This document shows, piece by piece, positions 34,226 through 34,355 of a stretch of DNA of 34,355 bases. Origin of the DNA: Burkholderiales bacterium (GTDB lineage Bacteria > Vulcanimicrobiota > Xenobia > Xenobiales > Xenobiaceae); assembly GCA_012799975.1 (NCBI GenBank), contig JAAZKF010000038.1:1-34355 (forward strand), written 5' to 3'. Both the position numbers and the translations under genes were made by a program. Numbering within the stretch: position 1 is the stretch's first letter; the number at the start of each line of letters is the position of its first letter. The notes beneath the pieces are model-generated. The model saw only the letters and a list, made by a program, of their open reading frames with translations, did no database searches and had not been told where the DNA came from.

Positions 34226-34355
34226 GTATCCACGCCAATCACGGCGTGGCCCCATTGAAGCATCCATCATCGTCCTGGACCAGCAGGCCGAGGCCCGTAT
34301 CCACGCCAATCACGGCGTGGCCCCATTGAAGCAACAACAACGAGAGGGGGGAGCC
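34226..34355 (+). CRISPR. CRISPR array, first two repeats (continues past window)
   Basis: Two identical 36-nt repeats stand at 34226-34261 and 34297-34332, separated by a 35-nt spacer (34262-34296). A second spacer (34333 on) is cut by the window edge. Each repeat starts GTATCCACGCC and ends CCCCATTGAAGC; the inner CCACGCC-AATCAC-GGCGTGG forms a 7-bp hairpin, and the last eight bases ATTGAAGC would be the crRNA 5' handle if cleavage follows the type I rule. Identity of the repeats and adjacency to the type I-G cas genes make the call firm; total array length is unknown. Confidence 0.95.

Noticed and set aside
34262-34296. Self-targeting spacer
   Set aside because: I found no matching stretch of this spacer within the window by eye; the rest of the genome is not visible.
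1-34355. tRNA, rRNA or known riboswitch genes
   Set aside because: No tRNA-like cloverleaf with a TTCRA arm, rRNA block or familiar riboswitch core was recognised in the intergenic stretches.

Overview
The window is about 34 kb of GC-rich (roughly 60-65 % by eye) bacterial chromosome. It carries a respiratory complex I operon, a conserved envelope/RNA-processing gene string and a complete type I-G (formerly I-U) CRISPR-cas locus. The long secreted lipoprotein and proton-pumping complex I suggest a Gram-negative, quinone-respiring, probably uncultivated lineage. Nothing here allows a firm taxonomic call. Almost all genes are on the plus strand and many are translationally coupled (ATGA, GTGA, TGATG overlaps, frequent GTG starts).

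Region 1 (1-11673): the 3' end of hemL, a long-chain polyprenyl diphosphate synthase (likely makes the quinone side chain), then nuoA-B-C-D-H-J-K-L-M-N. The cluster lacks nuoE, nuoF, nuoG and, more unusually, nuoI: nuoD is followed after 51 nt by nuoH, and nuoH overlaps nuoJ. Only the quinone/N2 connecting subunits and the membrane arm are encoded, so the electron-input module must lie elsewhere or be different.

Region 2 (11746-14677): a flavoprotein of the HI0933/PP_4765 type converges on a large secreted lipoprotein (minus strand) across a strong hairpin.

Region 3 (15308-19981): pgpH-like 7TM-HD phosphodiesterase, ybeY, an undecaprenol/diacylglycerol kinase with an additional PAP2-like membrane domain, and a CorC/HlyC CBS protein, tightly coupled. 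A small unknown minus-strand gene, an RNase H-NUDIX fusion, a GHL10-type secreted glycosidase and an aquaglyceroporin follow (to 23945).

Region 4 (24314-34355): cas7 (csb1), cas5-cas6 (csb2), cas3 (helicase first, HD last), cas8, cas4-cas1 fusion, cas2, a 717-nt gap and the start of a CRISPR array (36-nt repeats, 35-nt spacer) that runs off the window.

The most unusual item is a family of three dispersed, co-oriented 214-216 bp elements (14858-15073, 21443-21656, 31218-31433). They have about 20-bp terminal inverted repeats and several internal hairpins whose variation includes G-U-compatible changes. They have no transposase and each lies just upstream of, or inside the start of, a plus-strand gene. 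One copy sits directly after the start codon of the GHL10 gene and keeps its frame open; removing 213 bp restores a normal signal peptide. One is flanked by a possible 6-bp target duplication. One splits the cas effector genes from the adaptation genes. They look like non-autonomous mobile elements that may encode a structured RNA.
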